From Siphonodentalium dalli (taxonomy: Eukaryota > Mollusca > Scaphopoda > Gadilida > Siphonodentaliidae): 64,000 nt of DNA. Each line of letters begins with the position of its first letter. Positions within the stretch are counted from its first letter, which is position 1. The notes beneath the pieces are model-generated. The model was not told the DNA's origin. It saw only the letters and a list, made by a program, of their open reading frames with translations, and made no database searches. Below, piece by piece: positions 23,124 through 34,998 of this stretch. Location: the NCBI GenBank assembly GCA_032622095.1, contig CP136066.1, positions 134,385,917 to 134,449,916 on the forward strand, read 5' to 3'. A program made the translations under genes and the position numbers.

Positions 23124-24296
23124 CTCTTTCATCCCTGAATATACAGATACAGATGTCCCAGAACCCTGGATTATCAGCTTGCCTAAGTAAAATTATGTGT
23201 CCCTGATGTTTTGCTGCAACACTACCTTTAGAGTGATGTCGGGTATGGCAAATTGCGTGTTTTATGGTCGTTAACAAGTGACCTTCAATTTATGTTATAT
23301 ACCAGTTGTGGTTTCACATCTAAATGATATATCAGGTGTGTGCAGGTGAGAACCGAGAAGGGACATTGAACCCCAATATATGCTATAGTGGCACGTATCA
23401 CCTGTATCTGGGATATCCACTTTGCATATCAATGTTTTCCACAAATACATACACTGTACATGTATGTGTCATTCTTTGCAAGTGTGGTGTATAAACGTGG
23501 TTGTGATGGCACCCTGCATGGTTTCAAATGTTTTACCAATCGGTTCATTGAACATAATTGCTTTATCAAAGGCAAGAGCAGACCAGTACAAACCTACCGT
23601 TGCTAGTACGCCTAAGAGATGCCATTTGACCGAAACAGACATATACTCCCACATTTAGCAATTTTAGACTCACAGAGATTTACTTTCAAATAAAACAACT
23701 GCCAATGTCCTGATCGGATTCCCAAAATGATTATGAATGTCGATGTCATGTTTATAATATGCACGTGCAGCTATTATTAAAGTCACGCCGTTGTGCGGCA
23801 CGGTGATTTCCATAACATTACGTCGAAAATAGGAGACATTAGACAGATACCACAAATAAAACATCGTCAACAGGTCAACATTATCTTCTTTATTTCATTA
23901 ACGTAATAACAATAATCTTATCTGTATGTTTTTGTGATAAACAATAAACCAAAATCAAATGTGACTCAAAACACCACACCTGTCGGCAGTATATGCGTCA
24001 TCAATTTTTAGGAAACCCCAAAATAGTAATCGTGACGTCATACAGGTGCTGTCTATATTTGGGCCCTGAAATTATCTTAATGGCGTGCATGCTATGTATT
24101 CGTGCGATCTAATAAATTAGTTTTGATACCTAATATCACCCAAAGGATATACAAGTCGCTAACCAATAAAATCATTTGTAAATCTCTGGAAATATTGTAT
24201 TATTCCGGACAATTGTGCTCTGCCCGCTAAAGCGGGCTGCCGGGGTGAACGTAAATTACGTCGTGTCCGCTTTAGCGGGCTGCCGGGTTGAAAGAG
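23124..24296. mobile_element. piggyBac-like element, 1.17 kb, TTAA target duplication
   Basis: TTAA at 23120-23123 and 24297-24300. The termini read inwards as CTCTTTCATCCCTG and CTCTTTCAACCCGG. Near the right end two palindromic blocks, CCCGCTAAAGCGGGCTGCCG and its TTT variant, lie about 45 bp apart. No transposase frame was found. It sits about 340 bp from exon 2. Confidence 0.85.
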
Positions 24297-24632
24297 TTAA
24301 AAAACGAAACAAACCGAAACGAAATTCCAAATATTTATACAAAAAGCGACTGCTGTATTTTTTAAATATGATACTCAAGAGAGATGTTTATTGCAAACGT
24401 CTACTTTTACAAAACTTCTATAGAGGGAGTGATGAAATGACACATTGTGGGGGATTATGAGTGGTAATCCTCAGTGTATGGCGTGATAATTTCAAAATGG
24501 CAGCAATCAGATTAACTCTTCAAGAGGACACCTGGCGATGTCTTTTTTTTTATTTCCCGAAAAAAGTTGTCGTCGGGTTCATAAAACAAGCTATAAAATT
24601 GTTTACGCCTCACAATATACTAGTCTAATCAC

Positions 24633-24806
24633 CTGCACTGGAAGTTGCACCCTCTTCGGTACTTTTATCTTTCGGTGACAGGCCTGTGGATACTGTGGGA
24701 ACCGTGGTAGTGCCTGTCTCAACACTCGAGGCTGTGGAAGATGTAGAACCAGAGGCAGAGCTCTGTGATGAAACATGACTTGCTGACGAAACTGAACTTG
24801 ATGCAC
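24633..24806 (-). CDS. ZFAND5/6-like: ZFAND5/6-like coding exon 2: Ser/Thr-rich linker
   Basis: The exon is 174 bp and encodes residues 76-133 plus the first base of codon 134. The acceptor is TTTCAG (AG at 24808-24807) and the donor is GTGATT starting at 24632. The reading frame carries over from exon 1 without a stop. The encoded segment is dominated by Ser, Thr, Ala and Val, followed by a TGLSPKDKSTEEG stretch, typical of the poorly conserved, disordered region between the A20 and AN1 fingers in ZFAND5/6 proteins. It has no domain of its own. Support comes from phase, splice sites and position between two unmistakable exons rather than from sequence conservation. The longer open frame overlapping here on the same strand is a shifted reading and not the coding frame. 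Confidence 0.88.
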
Positions 24807-25871
24807 CTGAAAGAAAAATTCAAGCTCAAACATTATTTTGTTAACGATATCAGAGAGAGAGGTAATACTTTGATATAACTTGATAAGTTGTTGCTCGATT
24901 CCCACTAATATTCATGTGTGGGCAAGTTCAGTTAATTCACGGTCTCTGCCTGTCATACATGTATGCTTACAGTACATTACACGAATATCCCTATAATTGA
25001 AGAAATGGCCTTCCCAATTTACACTTTTAGAACTGTGTGGGAAAATCCATTAAAGTCCTACGTATACTACAAATTAAATTATCTCTTTATCATTGGACTT
25101 CGGGAGATTGTTAACCTTTGGCTAATATGCAGGGTTTCCCGTTACTACAGCTCAGCATCGTGGAACGGCCTCATTCCCCTTGCTAATGATATGTTTGAGA
25201 CATACATACATGTACCTAAAGTCAAAGGCAATCTGTCGTAAAACAAATTCTGGCTGCAATGGGAGTTCAGGGTTAAACAGAATACTGGTGAAAAAGCGGT
25301 CAATTGAGCACAGTATGTTACCGGTACAGTGTAATAAAAGCGCCAAAACTACATCGTAAGTTTGGTGGAAACACTGTACATACTGTAACTCGTAGCTTAT
25401 TCATTTATTTAGTCTTTAATCAGACGGCGGTCTCACATGTATGCGTAATTACATGATTAATGCTCTGGGTACCATCAACAGAATTAATGCACCCACGGAA
25501 ATGATCTTGAAACTTGCGTAATATATGTAGCTTTGGATTGCTTTGTAAGTATCTCAGGTGCAAGGAAAGAACTACTTTTCAGTGACAAATACCAAAAAAA
25601 ATTCCCGACAGGACAAATCATGGTCGCCCCGTCGTGTTATGCGTTTTCCCCAATACAGACTTATTTATTTTCCTTAATATGTAATATAATGCTTGATTAC
25701 AGACATTCAATAATAATGTATTGGCTCTCTTAGTTTCTAGCATTACTGATGTGATAGAAATGATTAATTGCCTTCATTTAAAGGGACTCAAGGCTTCGAG
25801 GTGGATTTATGTAACATAATATAAAAGTCTGTGAAACAACTATCATCAACAAGTACATGTGGGCCATTCCA
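24807..25871. other. Intron 1, no element recognised
   Basis: No exon or bounded repeat. The open frames at 24963-25241 and 25152-25346 overlap on opposite strands and show no domain. Confidence 0.4.
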
Positions 25872-26281
25872 TGTCACGTGTGTTACATTTTGCACGAAAT
25901 TTTGGTGATATTTTCAAGCAGCATTTGGTGTGCATTCAATATAATATAAAATGATTCACTGTATAGTCGAGATAATAACCCCATCATAACTATGCGATCG
26001 GTCCTTAAGGGGCTGTGTAGTCAATGTATTACTGTACCATGCTTGTATATGACTGTCACGTGTGTTACAGTGCACAAATGAGAAAAAAAGGACCTCTGTT
26101 TTCTATGCAAAAAGTGTGTGAAGTTACTTGTTTTATACATAATTGGCGCTTTTTTCCAATAAGAAAAAAAGACTCTACTTCAATGTGCAATTAGTACTTT
26201 TAATGAGAGTTGAATGTATTTCTCGCCCTGATAGCATATTCACTGTCACGTGTGTTACATCGCTCTGTCATGTGTGTTACG
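25872..26281 (+). promoter_or_regulatory. Four copies of a 16-mer with CACGTG (E-box-like)
   Basis: TGTCACGTGTGTTACA occurs at 25872-25887 and 26054-26069, ends -CAT at 26244-26259, and appears as TGTCATGTGTGTTACG at 26266-26281. Three of the four contain the palindromic E-box CACGTG. The sequence between them is unrelated, so they look like spaced motifs rather than tandem units. Function is not known. Confidence 0.45.
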
Positions 26282-27358
26282 CGTGCGAAACCAGTATCCT
26301 ATTTTCAATCGGTTCATAACCGATTGTCAATTTTATGCACAAGTTTTGTTTCAAAAGATGATTTTATGCATATTACAGCAGAACATAACAAAATTTAATA
26401 TCAATTCATAAGAAGAGAGGTACAAGGGAACATGACATTACTAGACATAAACAAAGCCCATTGTTGGTAAACAACATCATTAGATAGAAAGTATTTGTTC
26501 ACAATCCATTTAACTGCTTAACAAAGCTAGCTGCAGAGAATACTTTGGTTAAGTTTACTTAAACAACTAAAATGTGAGACCATATTACTGGTATATATAT
26601 CTGATGTATGGTATATGACTGAAATGAAGACATGTGCCCAGCTTAAGGGGTATTAAAAGCTTCAAACTTCAAATTGAACGCTGTGGGTGCACACCCTTGT
26701 CGTGTTCCAGAATCGGCTTGATTATGAATGCATGAATGACTTACAACATATGACACCAATCCCTCTAGATATTGTGAAGGTATAATATACACTGTCATAC
26801 TTAATTCATTGCCACCAAAACTGTTCTGTAGAGAATTGAGATGAGCGTTCGTTCTTACTGTATCAAGAAGAAACTAACAGAACACTCTTCTCTGCTACTA
26901 GTACATGTACACTAGATGCTGCAGATGCAATAATTCCTATCACTTTAGTAAATATTCTGGAGCCATGTACAAGTGTAGATTTGATGTATTTGAGCATGAC
27001 TGGGGGCCAGAAATAGTGGGTTTTGTAACTTTTGGAAGTACATGTAAAAGATTATTTGTCAATTTGCTATTTTACCAGATAAAATGAGTCAACCATACAC
27101 AATTAAGACCCGATGCATACACCTCATCAGTGTAATTTTAATCCATTTTCTAATTAATATTGATTAATTATTATATTTTGGATTACTAAGATCTATCATT
27201 GAAAAGATGTGACAGTCCACTTATAGTCAGACCAATATAAAGGATCATATTTCAGATGTGTTTTGGCATAGAGGAGTCTGCAGATCTGTTTTGAGATCAA
27301 TATTATGAATTTCCTATTGATAATCTGTATGTGGAGGTGTTAATAGCCAGACAAATGC
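26282..27358. other. Intron 1, no element recognised
   Basis: AT-rich; nothing supported. Confidence 0.4.
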
Positions 27359-27361
27359 TTA

Positions 27362-30300
27362 GGCCAAAAAAAATAAATTATTTGTTTCCTATTACGGTGC
27401 CAAAAAATTCCAGGTAGGGATTTTTTTTTTTTGGTAATATTTTTTTTTTTTTCCGCCGAACAGTTAAGAAGTACATTAATGCTTACTCTTTATACTTGTG
27501 TTAAGGCTGTCCATGTATATTGCAAGTAAACAGTTAATGTAGTACAAAAATATGGTAAGTATTGTCAATGTGAACAAACAAATGCCTCCCAGGCACTCAA
27601 TTATGCAGCTCTCTTGTATAAATTATTCTCTCAGTTTAGATTGTGGTGGCACATCTTCCTCAGAGCACAATATTGACATATCAACAGGCCCAAGACATAC
27701 ATCATAATATAGTCCAGGCACATTAGACATGGAAGTGGAAAAGTAAGGAAATAAATCGGGGAAAGCTGATTTTTTATTATTATTTTGGCCATAACATCGC
27801 GGACGCGTCACGAAAAGTCCCCTAAAATCCGATTTGAGCTTTCTGAGTTACATCATTTTTTCCATATAATAAAACAAAACAATATTTTTCACAATGATGG
27901 AAATAATTGGATGTTGTAACAATTTTTCAGCCGAAACGTATACAAAAAGCACTCAATATTGTTCGATATACAATTCTCGAACCAACGACACCCATTCAAA
28001 GGGAAATATCGAATGAATTTCGCATATATAGATATGAAATAAAACACTGAGCCAAAATACTGACGATTTTGAAGACAAACTGATGTATTCGATGTCGGAT
28101 TTCTCAGGCTTCTCAAAACATAGGCGCAAGCTATCTATTTTAAAAACTGCACAGACACCACCCCGTCGCTATAATAGGCAGAACTAGCGAGTACGCACAT
28201 CATAAGTTGTCAAAACTTGTAAAAACATAACCCTACCCCCGAAACTGGTTGTCAACGATCTGGTCGTATTTTGATATTCTATTTTGTCTAAGCTAGTCAT
28301 ATGCATTACTAAGTTATACCAGTATATGTGAAATATGAGTACGAGAGCGAATATAGTGACACGATCAGAATACTACAAACGCGGTCATGAAATGGCTGTC
28401 AAAATGGCCGCAACCACCAAGCTAAGCCGAAATGATGGCAACTTATTATATAACCACCTAGTAGGTAAAATACGTATTAACAATATACAAGTCTGTTGTT
28501 AAATATCTTTAAAGGTACACAGTTCATTAAAACAGGCCCATGTGGAGGATTTATCGGCCATTGCAACGCAGGTCAAACCCAATGAATTACGTCTTTAAAA
28601 TTTCGGGTTTTCTGTTTACAGTCGGGGTCAAAAATAATAATTTCGGGCATGCAACATACGAAGTAATGTTTCGCCACACAGTGTATGGTAGTTTCGTTCG
28701 GCGTGATGACAAATTATTGAATGGAACGCAGAAACTTAAGTGCATATCCTTGCGGTATAAATAGTAGTTACATTTCCGGATTGTTCATCACTGTACATGA
28801 TAATAAACCACACACGTATGTTGCAATTCTTATTATATTGCAAAGAAACCGCCACCTCTTCAAAAGATTAGCACTGCATCACACCTGATCAAATAGACAG
28901 CACATCGTACATTTGATATACGACTAATTTTCGTGCTGCTTCCAAACCGGTCTCTTAGTAAACAATTTGTTCAACTTACTTCAGTCGGCAACTTGCAACT
29001 GGAATATGCTATTACGCAATGTACAATATTAGTTATCCGTATTTTGTTGTTTGAAAATATCTTGCCAAAACCACCCATGAACTTGTGCAAAATATCAGGT
29101 GATCATCGTTTAAAGCTGTTATTTCAGCGTTGAACATTGACTCAATGTTGCTAGTTATGGTTGTTAGTTCAGCAGATATGTGTAACATTAGGGAGAAGGG
29201 ATACACACGGTAATGCGGTTGCAGAAAACATAGTACCCTTCGCGTATATGTGACCTTGGTGAATATAACCAAATATTATTTCCAGGTGTAAAGACAGTCT
29301 CTGTCACAGAGTATGTGGGCAATTTTGGTCAAGTTTAGATTTTTTTAAAGAAAGTATATGGTACTCCTTTGTGTTTTGATAAATTGCTTTCATAGTATAC
29401 CACCATACATTCTTGTGATAACAGCGAAATATTCGTGTTTTATTACTTATTCTTAGGCAAAAATTACTAATATTTTAAGACACGGAGAATATAATCTACA
29501 CAATTCACCCATTACTCTATGAATATCTCTCATACTGCTCTATAGCAGTGTATTTCGAAAGGTTTGATGGTGTATATATCAAAAGAAACGATGACCGGTC
29601 ACATTAGTGATACTGCTATGAGCACATATATTTCGGCTTCTATGAAAGGTCACAGAATCAATTCTTCGCTATTAAATTTCATTTTACAGTGTAGTGTACA
29701 TATATATCACACGATTCAAGATAAATAGTGCAGAAAAATTTGCCTTATTCTCCCGTTTCTTTGCGGTCAAAAAGTCCAGATTTAACCATTTTATGAGACC
29801 TTGCTTTTCGCTATATCTCTCGCGATATATATTAGAGATAATTCGCACATACCCGATAAAATGTTTCTTTTATTCTCTGCAATCATTCTTCCTCACATAT
29901 TTCGAGCGTGTTGTCACTCTTATGGGACTAGCTATTCAATTATGCATAAAATGTAAATTTCATTCTATTTTGGCCATTTTGGCGGCCATTTTGGGACTTC
30001 AATTCAACTTATATGGTTCACGGCTAAGCATTGTTTGTATGTATGTCAATGTATTATGAATTTGGAATTAATTGATCTACACATGACTGCATTCCCATAT
30101 GGCCTGATGGAGATGCTTCAGAATTTGAACCATTCCGAAAAATCAAGATATCTCAAAAAGCTCAACTCGGATTTTAGGGGACTTTTGCCACGTTGTTCAT
30201 AAACATGTTCTTATTGATCCCTGAAAAAATCAGTTTTCCCCGATTTTTTACACTAGTGAAACCTTATGTGCCTGGACTAATAGGGCTTTTCTATTACTTT

Positions 30301-31155
30301 ATAATAACATAACTTGTATGATATTAATTCAAACCTCACTTAAATATTTGGTCATACACCTCAGGACCTAAGACACATATCTCACATGCACCTCAGACAC
30401 ATTGCACAGGGTGTAAATGTTCCTCAGACACCCCTCAACTGCACTGAAATATAAAGTCCCACACCACACTGAAAATGGTACCACAGGCCACACCTTGACT
30501 GAGGTAACACACCTCACCATTCAAATTGGCCCCAACTTTGAAGTTCCTTATACACACTGGCATATGCATGCTTGTAAGTTTGATACACCCAAACAAACCA
30601 GTAGATAATTTCAGGTGCTTTTTTAGTGCCCATCCCAGAAGGTTGTTTGATATGGTAGACATGCAGTCATCTTTATACTGTCTGTATACATACTAATAAC
30701 TATGCATGAACACTATGAATCCTTGATTGACTGGGGAGAGGAACTATAAATTCTGATATAGAAAGTCTTCTACATGTATATTGCTCTCTAGCAGATAAGA
30801 CTTCTTCCCACAAGACATGGGAGTTGAACAAACAAGATTACCACAGGCAGGTTTTAAAGACTGCAGATTTATTGGTGAGATTGGGATTCATCTGCAACCA
30901 CAAATGGACATGTATTTTAATAGAAGTAAATTGTTTTTGAAAATTCCATCTAAAATTATTGCTGCTTAATGGAAACATAGTATATAGTTTATATTTAACG
31001 ATGTGTTTACATGCCAATTACATGCATTAAAAAAAATATGTTTTTTTTTTTTTTGGGTTGAATTTTTTTTGTTTGTGTTGAAATTTGAAAAAAAAGTCCA
31101 GGTCGGCCCAATTTCGGTAGGGTAACCGGAAACACACATGTTTTTTTTTTTGGCC
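27362..31155. mobile_element. PIF/Harbinger-like element, 3.8 kb, TTA target duplication
   Basis: Termini GGCCAAAAAAAA...GTTTCC and the complement are flanked by TTA (27359-27361 and 31156-31158). The same terminus type occurs at 41883-43908 and 59836-60594. A TWA target duplication with GGCC ends fits PIF/Harbinger. No transposase was recognised. Inside it, long inverted arms at about 27705-27850 and 30150-30283 ('AAAAGTCCCCTAAAATCCGA', 'AGTCCAGGCACAT') indicate a second, nested inverted-repeat element of about 2.6 kb. Confidence 0.75.
27705..30283. mobile_element. Nested inverted-repeat element of unknown class
   Basis: Arms of about 140 bp in inverted orientation surround 2.3 kb of AT-rich sequence without a convincing coding frame. 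The ends near 'AGTCCAGGCACAT' are approximate. Confidence 0.6.
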
Positions 31156-31265
31156 TTAGCCGCAGATGTCAGAAATTAATTAACATATCCAAATGAGTGT
31201 GTGAATCTAGTCTGTTTACAGATATTAGCAACATAATTAATCTAGAAATAGCTTTCAGAAGTCTT

Positions 31266-34033
31266 GGACGAACAGTACGACCTGTAGCCCGTGCCATTGG
31301 ATTGAATTTTGAAATCCAAGTTCTGATCAAAACTACGACCTGTAGCCTGCGCCAAAGGATTTAGTCATGCAAAGAGTAAAATCCAAGATGGCTGCCAGTG
31401 GCCATGTATTTTGGCCGAACGACCCCAAAATGACTCGTTCCCATCTACATGTCAATATTAACATCCATGACAAATTTCATAATGATCAGACGAACAGTAC
31501 GACCTGTAGCCCGCGCCAATGGATTGAATTTTGAAATCCAAAATGGCCACCAGCGGCCATGTTTTTTGGCCGAATGACCCCAAAATGACTCGTTCCCATC
31601 TACATGTCAATGTCAACATTCATGACAAATTTCATAAAGATCAGACCAAAGGTACGACCTGTAGCCTGCGCCAAAGGATTTAGTCATGCAAAGAGTAAAA
31701 TCCAAGATGGCTGCTGGCGGCCATGTTTTTTGGCCAAACAACCCCAAAATCACTCGTTCCCATCTACATGTCATTGTTAACATGTCATTGTTAACATCCA
31801 TGGCAAATTTCATGAAGTTCCGACCAAATCTACAACCTGTAGCCCGCGCCAAAGGATTTAGTCATGCAAAGAGTAAAATCCAAGATGGCTGCTGGCGGCC
31901 ATGTTTTTAGTGGCCGAACGACCCCAAAATCACTCGTTCCCATCTACAAGTCAATATTAACATCCATGACAAATTTTGTGATGATCAGACAAACAGTATG
32001 ACCTGTAGCCCGCGCAAATGGATTGAATTTTGAAATCCAAGATGGCTGCCAGCGGCCATGTTTTTTGGCCGAATGACACCAAAATGACTCGTTCCCATCT
32101 ACATGTCAATGTCAACATTCATGACAAATCTCATAAAGATCATATCAAAGGAATGACCTGTAGCCCGCGCCAAAGGATTTAGTCATGCAAAGAGTAAAAT
32201 CCAAGATGGCTGCTGGCGGCCATGTTTTTCAGCCGAACGACCCCAAAAAGACTCGTTCCGATCTACATGTCATTGTTAACATACATGACAAATTTCATGA
32301 AGTTCCGACCAAAGCTACGACCTGTAGCCCGCACCAAAGGATTTATTCATGCAAAGAGTAAAATCCAATATGGCTGCTGGCGGACATGTTTTTTAGCCAA
32401 ACGACCCCAAAATGTATCGTTGCCATCTACATGTTAATATTAACATCCATGATAAATATCATGATGATCAGACAAACAGTACGACCTGTAGCCCGTGCCA
32501 ATGGATTGAATTTTGAAATCCAAGATGGCTGCCAGCGGCCATGTTTTTTGGCCGTATGACCCCAAAATGACTCGTTCCCATATACATGTCAATATCAATA
32601 TTCATGACAAATTTCATAAAGGTCAGACCAAAGGTACGACCTGTAACCCGCGCCAAAGGATTTAGTCATGCAAAGAGTAAAATCCAAGATGGCTGCTGGC
32701 GGCCATGTTTTTCAGCCGAACGACCCCAAAAAGACTCGTTCCGATCTACATGTCATTGTTAACATCCATGACAAATTTCATGAAGTTCCGACCAAAGCTA
32801 CGACCTGTAGCCCGTGCCAAAGGATTTAGTCATGCAAAGAGTTAAATCCAAGATGGCTGCTGGCGGCCATGTATTTTGGCGAACGACCCCAAAATCACTC
32901 GTTCCCATCTACATGTCAATACTAACATCTATGACATATTTCATGATGATCAGACGAACAGTACGACCTGTAGCCCGTGCCATTGGATTGAATTTTGAAA
33001 TCCAAGTTCTGATCAAAACTACGACCTGTAGCCTGCGCCAAAGGATTTAGTCATGCAAAGAGTAAAATCCAAGATGGCTGCCAGTGGCCATGTATTTTGG
33101 CCGAACGACCCCAAAATGACTCGTTCCCATCTACATGTCAATATTAACATCCATGACAAATTTCATAATGATCAGACGAACAGTACGACCTGTAGCCCGC
33201 GCCAATGGATTGAATTTTGAAATCCAAAATGGCCACCAGCGGCCATGTTTTTTGGCCGAATGACCCCAAAATCCCATCTACATGTCAATATTAACATCCA
33301 TGACAAATTTCATGATGATCAAACGAACAGTACGACCTGTAGCCCGCACCAATGTTTTTTGGCCGAATGACCCCAAAATGACTCGTTTACATGTCAATGG
33401 CAACATTCATGACAAACTTCATAAACATCGGACCAAAGGTACGACCTGTAGCCTGCGCCAAAGGATTTAGTCATGCAAAGAGTAAAATCCAAGATGGCTG
33501 CTGGCGGCCATGTTTTTCGGCTGAACGACACCAAAATGACTCGTTCCCATCTACATGTCATTGTTAACATCCATGGCAAATTTCATGAAGTTCCGACCAA
33601 ATCTACAACCTGTAGCCTGCGCCAAAGGATTTAGTCATGCAAAGAGTAAAATCCAAGATGGCTGCTGGTGGCCATGTTTTTTGGCCGAACGACCCCAAAA
33701 TCACTCGTTCCCATCTACAAGTCAATATTAACATCCATGACAAATTTCGTGATGATCAGACAAACAGTATGACCTGTAGCCCGCGCCAATGGATTGAATT
33801 TTGAAATCCAAGATGGCTGCCAGCGGCCATGTTTTTTGGCCGAATGACACCAAAATGACTCGTTCCCATCTACATGTCAATGTCAACATTCATGACAAAT
33901 CTCATAAAGATCATATCAAAGGTATGACCTGTAGCCCGCGCCAAAGGAAATTGTTGACGGACACACGCACACATGGACACACGGACGCCAAACGATGGCA
34001 ATAGCTCAAACTTACAAAGTAAGTTGAGCTAAT
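31266..34033 (+). repeat. Core-repeat array, family S2 (about 160-bp units)
   Basis: About 17 units marked by 'CGACCTGTAGCC'. Two unit types alternate: one with 'TTTAGTCATGCAAAGAG', one with 'ATTGAATTTTGAAATCCAA', giving a dimer of about 325 bp. Each unit also carries 'CCAAGATGGCTGC', 'GGCCATGTTTTTTGGCC' and 'ACTCGTTCCCATCTACATG'. The array ends in 'AATTGTTGACGGAC', a CACA/GGAC microsatellite and a hairpin (AGCTCAACTTAC/GTAAGTTGAGCT) at about 34005-34033. All open frames in it are repeat shadows. Confidence 0.92.
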
Positions 34034-34273
34034 AATGGATTTGGCACAAGGTTTTCGCAAAATTTTAGGAAGCTCCAGTCATGGATCTTTGGAAGTGACA
34101 CAAACAACCTTATTTTTACTGTATCCACAGTTGGTATCCGGAGAAATGAATAGAATAGCCTCAACCTAACTTTGTCTAGTTGAACTAATTATAAACCATT
34201 TATCTGGTGCAAAGGAAATATGATTTGCTAGTATGTGTAGGGTAAAATGTGTGGTTAATCATCATTATCATAC

Positions 34274-34503
34274 CTATGTTAGTCTGAGATAGAGTGGCGG
34301 TCACAGAGCTGACTCGATCTGCCATCATCTCACCTGCAGGACTACCACGACCATTAACTGGAGAAGAGTTCTGTTTCCTTTTCAATGCATCTCTGTGACA
34401 TTTAGAACACATGCCTTCTGTGGCAGGATTGCCATAGAAACCACACCCCATTCTGCAGAGCATGGTTGAGGGCATGTTGTCATTTCCATTTTGCTCCATT
34501 TTC
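34274..34503 (-). CDS. ZFAND5/6-like: ZFAND5/6-like coding exon 1: A20 zinc finger
   Basis: Residues 1-75 plus the first base of codon 76. The ATG is at 34499-34497, only 4 nt after the acceptor (TTTTTAG, AG at 34505-34504), so the rest of the 5' UTR is on an upstream exon I did not find. The A20 finger is complete: Cys15, Cys19, Cys31 and Cys34 with the family core [16 protein letters not shown] short basic stretch (KRK) and a Ser/Pro/Gly-rich start of the linker follow. The exon ends ACATAG with donor GTATGA at 34273-34268. I chose this start because it is the only in-frame ATG after the acceptor and the MEQ-like N-terminus ahead of the finger fits the family. A plus-strand core-repeat array ends about 240 bp downstream in the intron. 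Confidence 0.95.
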
Positions 34504-34998
34504 CTAAAAATGAAAAATATTTCGTTTTACAAGGGATAGAAAGATTTATTGATGCACAGATCAAGATATGGTACATGTATGTAATATTTATCATATCATG
34601 AACTGGTTTTAACACAACACGCAGGCTATAACGGCCCTTTCTTCTTCATACAGGTATAGCGCATGCTTTAATCTAAATACTTTTTAACACACTGGATTCC
34701 TATACTAATATGAAAGATCTGCACTAAATATAAACGACACAGAGTGACAAATTCATAAAACAATGCTTTGATCCCTACTCCAGACAGGGATGTGGCTAGA
34801 GCCACTAGATGTTATTAAATTTTTTAAATTGAGCCCTCTAAATTATTCCTTTAATAATTGTACATCCTGGAAATGTCCATTTGCATCCACATCCGTTACA
34901 TCAAGTTTTATTCTATAATCACGGTACTGTATTCACCCGACCTAAAATGTTACATGCACCTCTGTTGTTACATACATGTATAATAATCACTTTAGTTT
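34504..34998. other. Upstream of coding exon 1; no element recognised
   Basis: Intronic or 5' sequence of the ZFAND-like gene. No further exon could be identified from sequence alone. Confidence 0.4.

Larger units (their letters stand above)
10717..34503 (-). other. ZFAND5/6-like: A20/AN1 zinc-finger gene, ZFAND5/6-type (gene span seen)
   Basis: Four minus-strand exons join in frame to a 219-residue protein. All three introns interrupt a codon after its first base (phase 1) and have GT/AG ends: intron 1 is 24807-34273, intron 2 is 16967-24632 and intron 3 is 10866-16855. In this family the A20 finger binds ubiquitin and the AN1 finger has been linked to stimulation of the 26S proteasome, so a cytosolic or nuclear role in stress-linked protein breakdown is expected. 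The length is close to that of vertebrate ZFAND5 and ZFAND6 (a little over 200 aa). The single gene looks ancestral to that pair; I cannot say which it matches better. The transcript start and any 5' non-coding exon lie beyond 34503 and were not located. Confidence 0.95.

Noticed and set aside
24603-24905. 100-codon minus-strand frame over exon 2
   Set aside because: It is a shifted frame; the phase set by exons 1 and 3 selects the Ser/Thr-rich reading instead.
31613-33579. Many 60-80 codon frames (ARATGR..F..MKF and similar)
   Set aside because: They are the S2 unit translated repeatedly in several frames on both strands.
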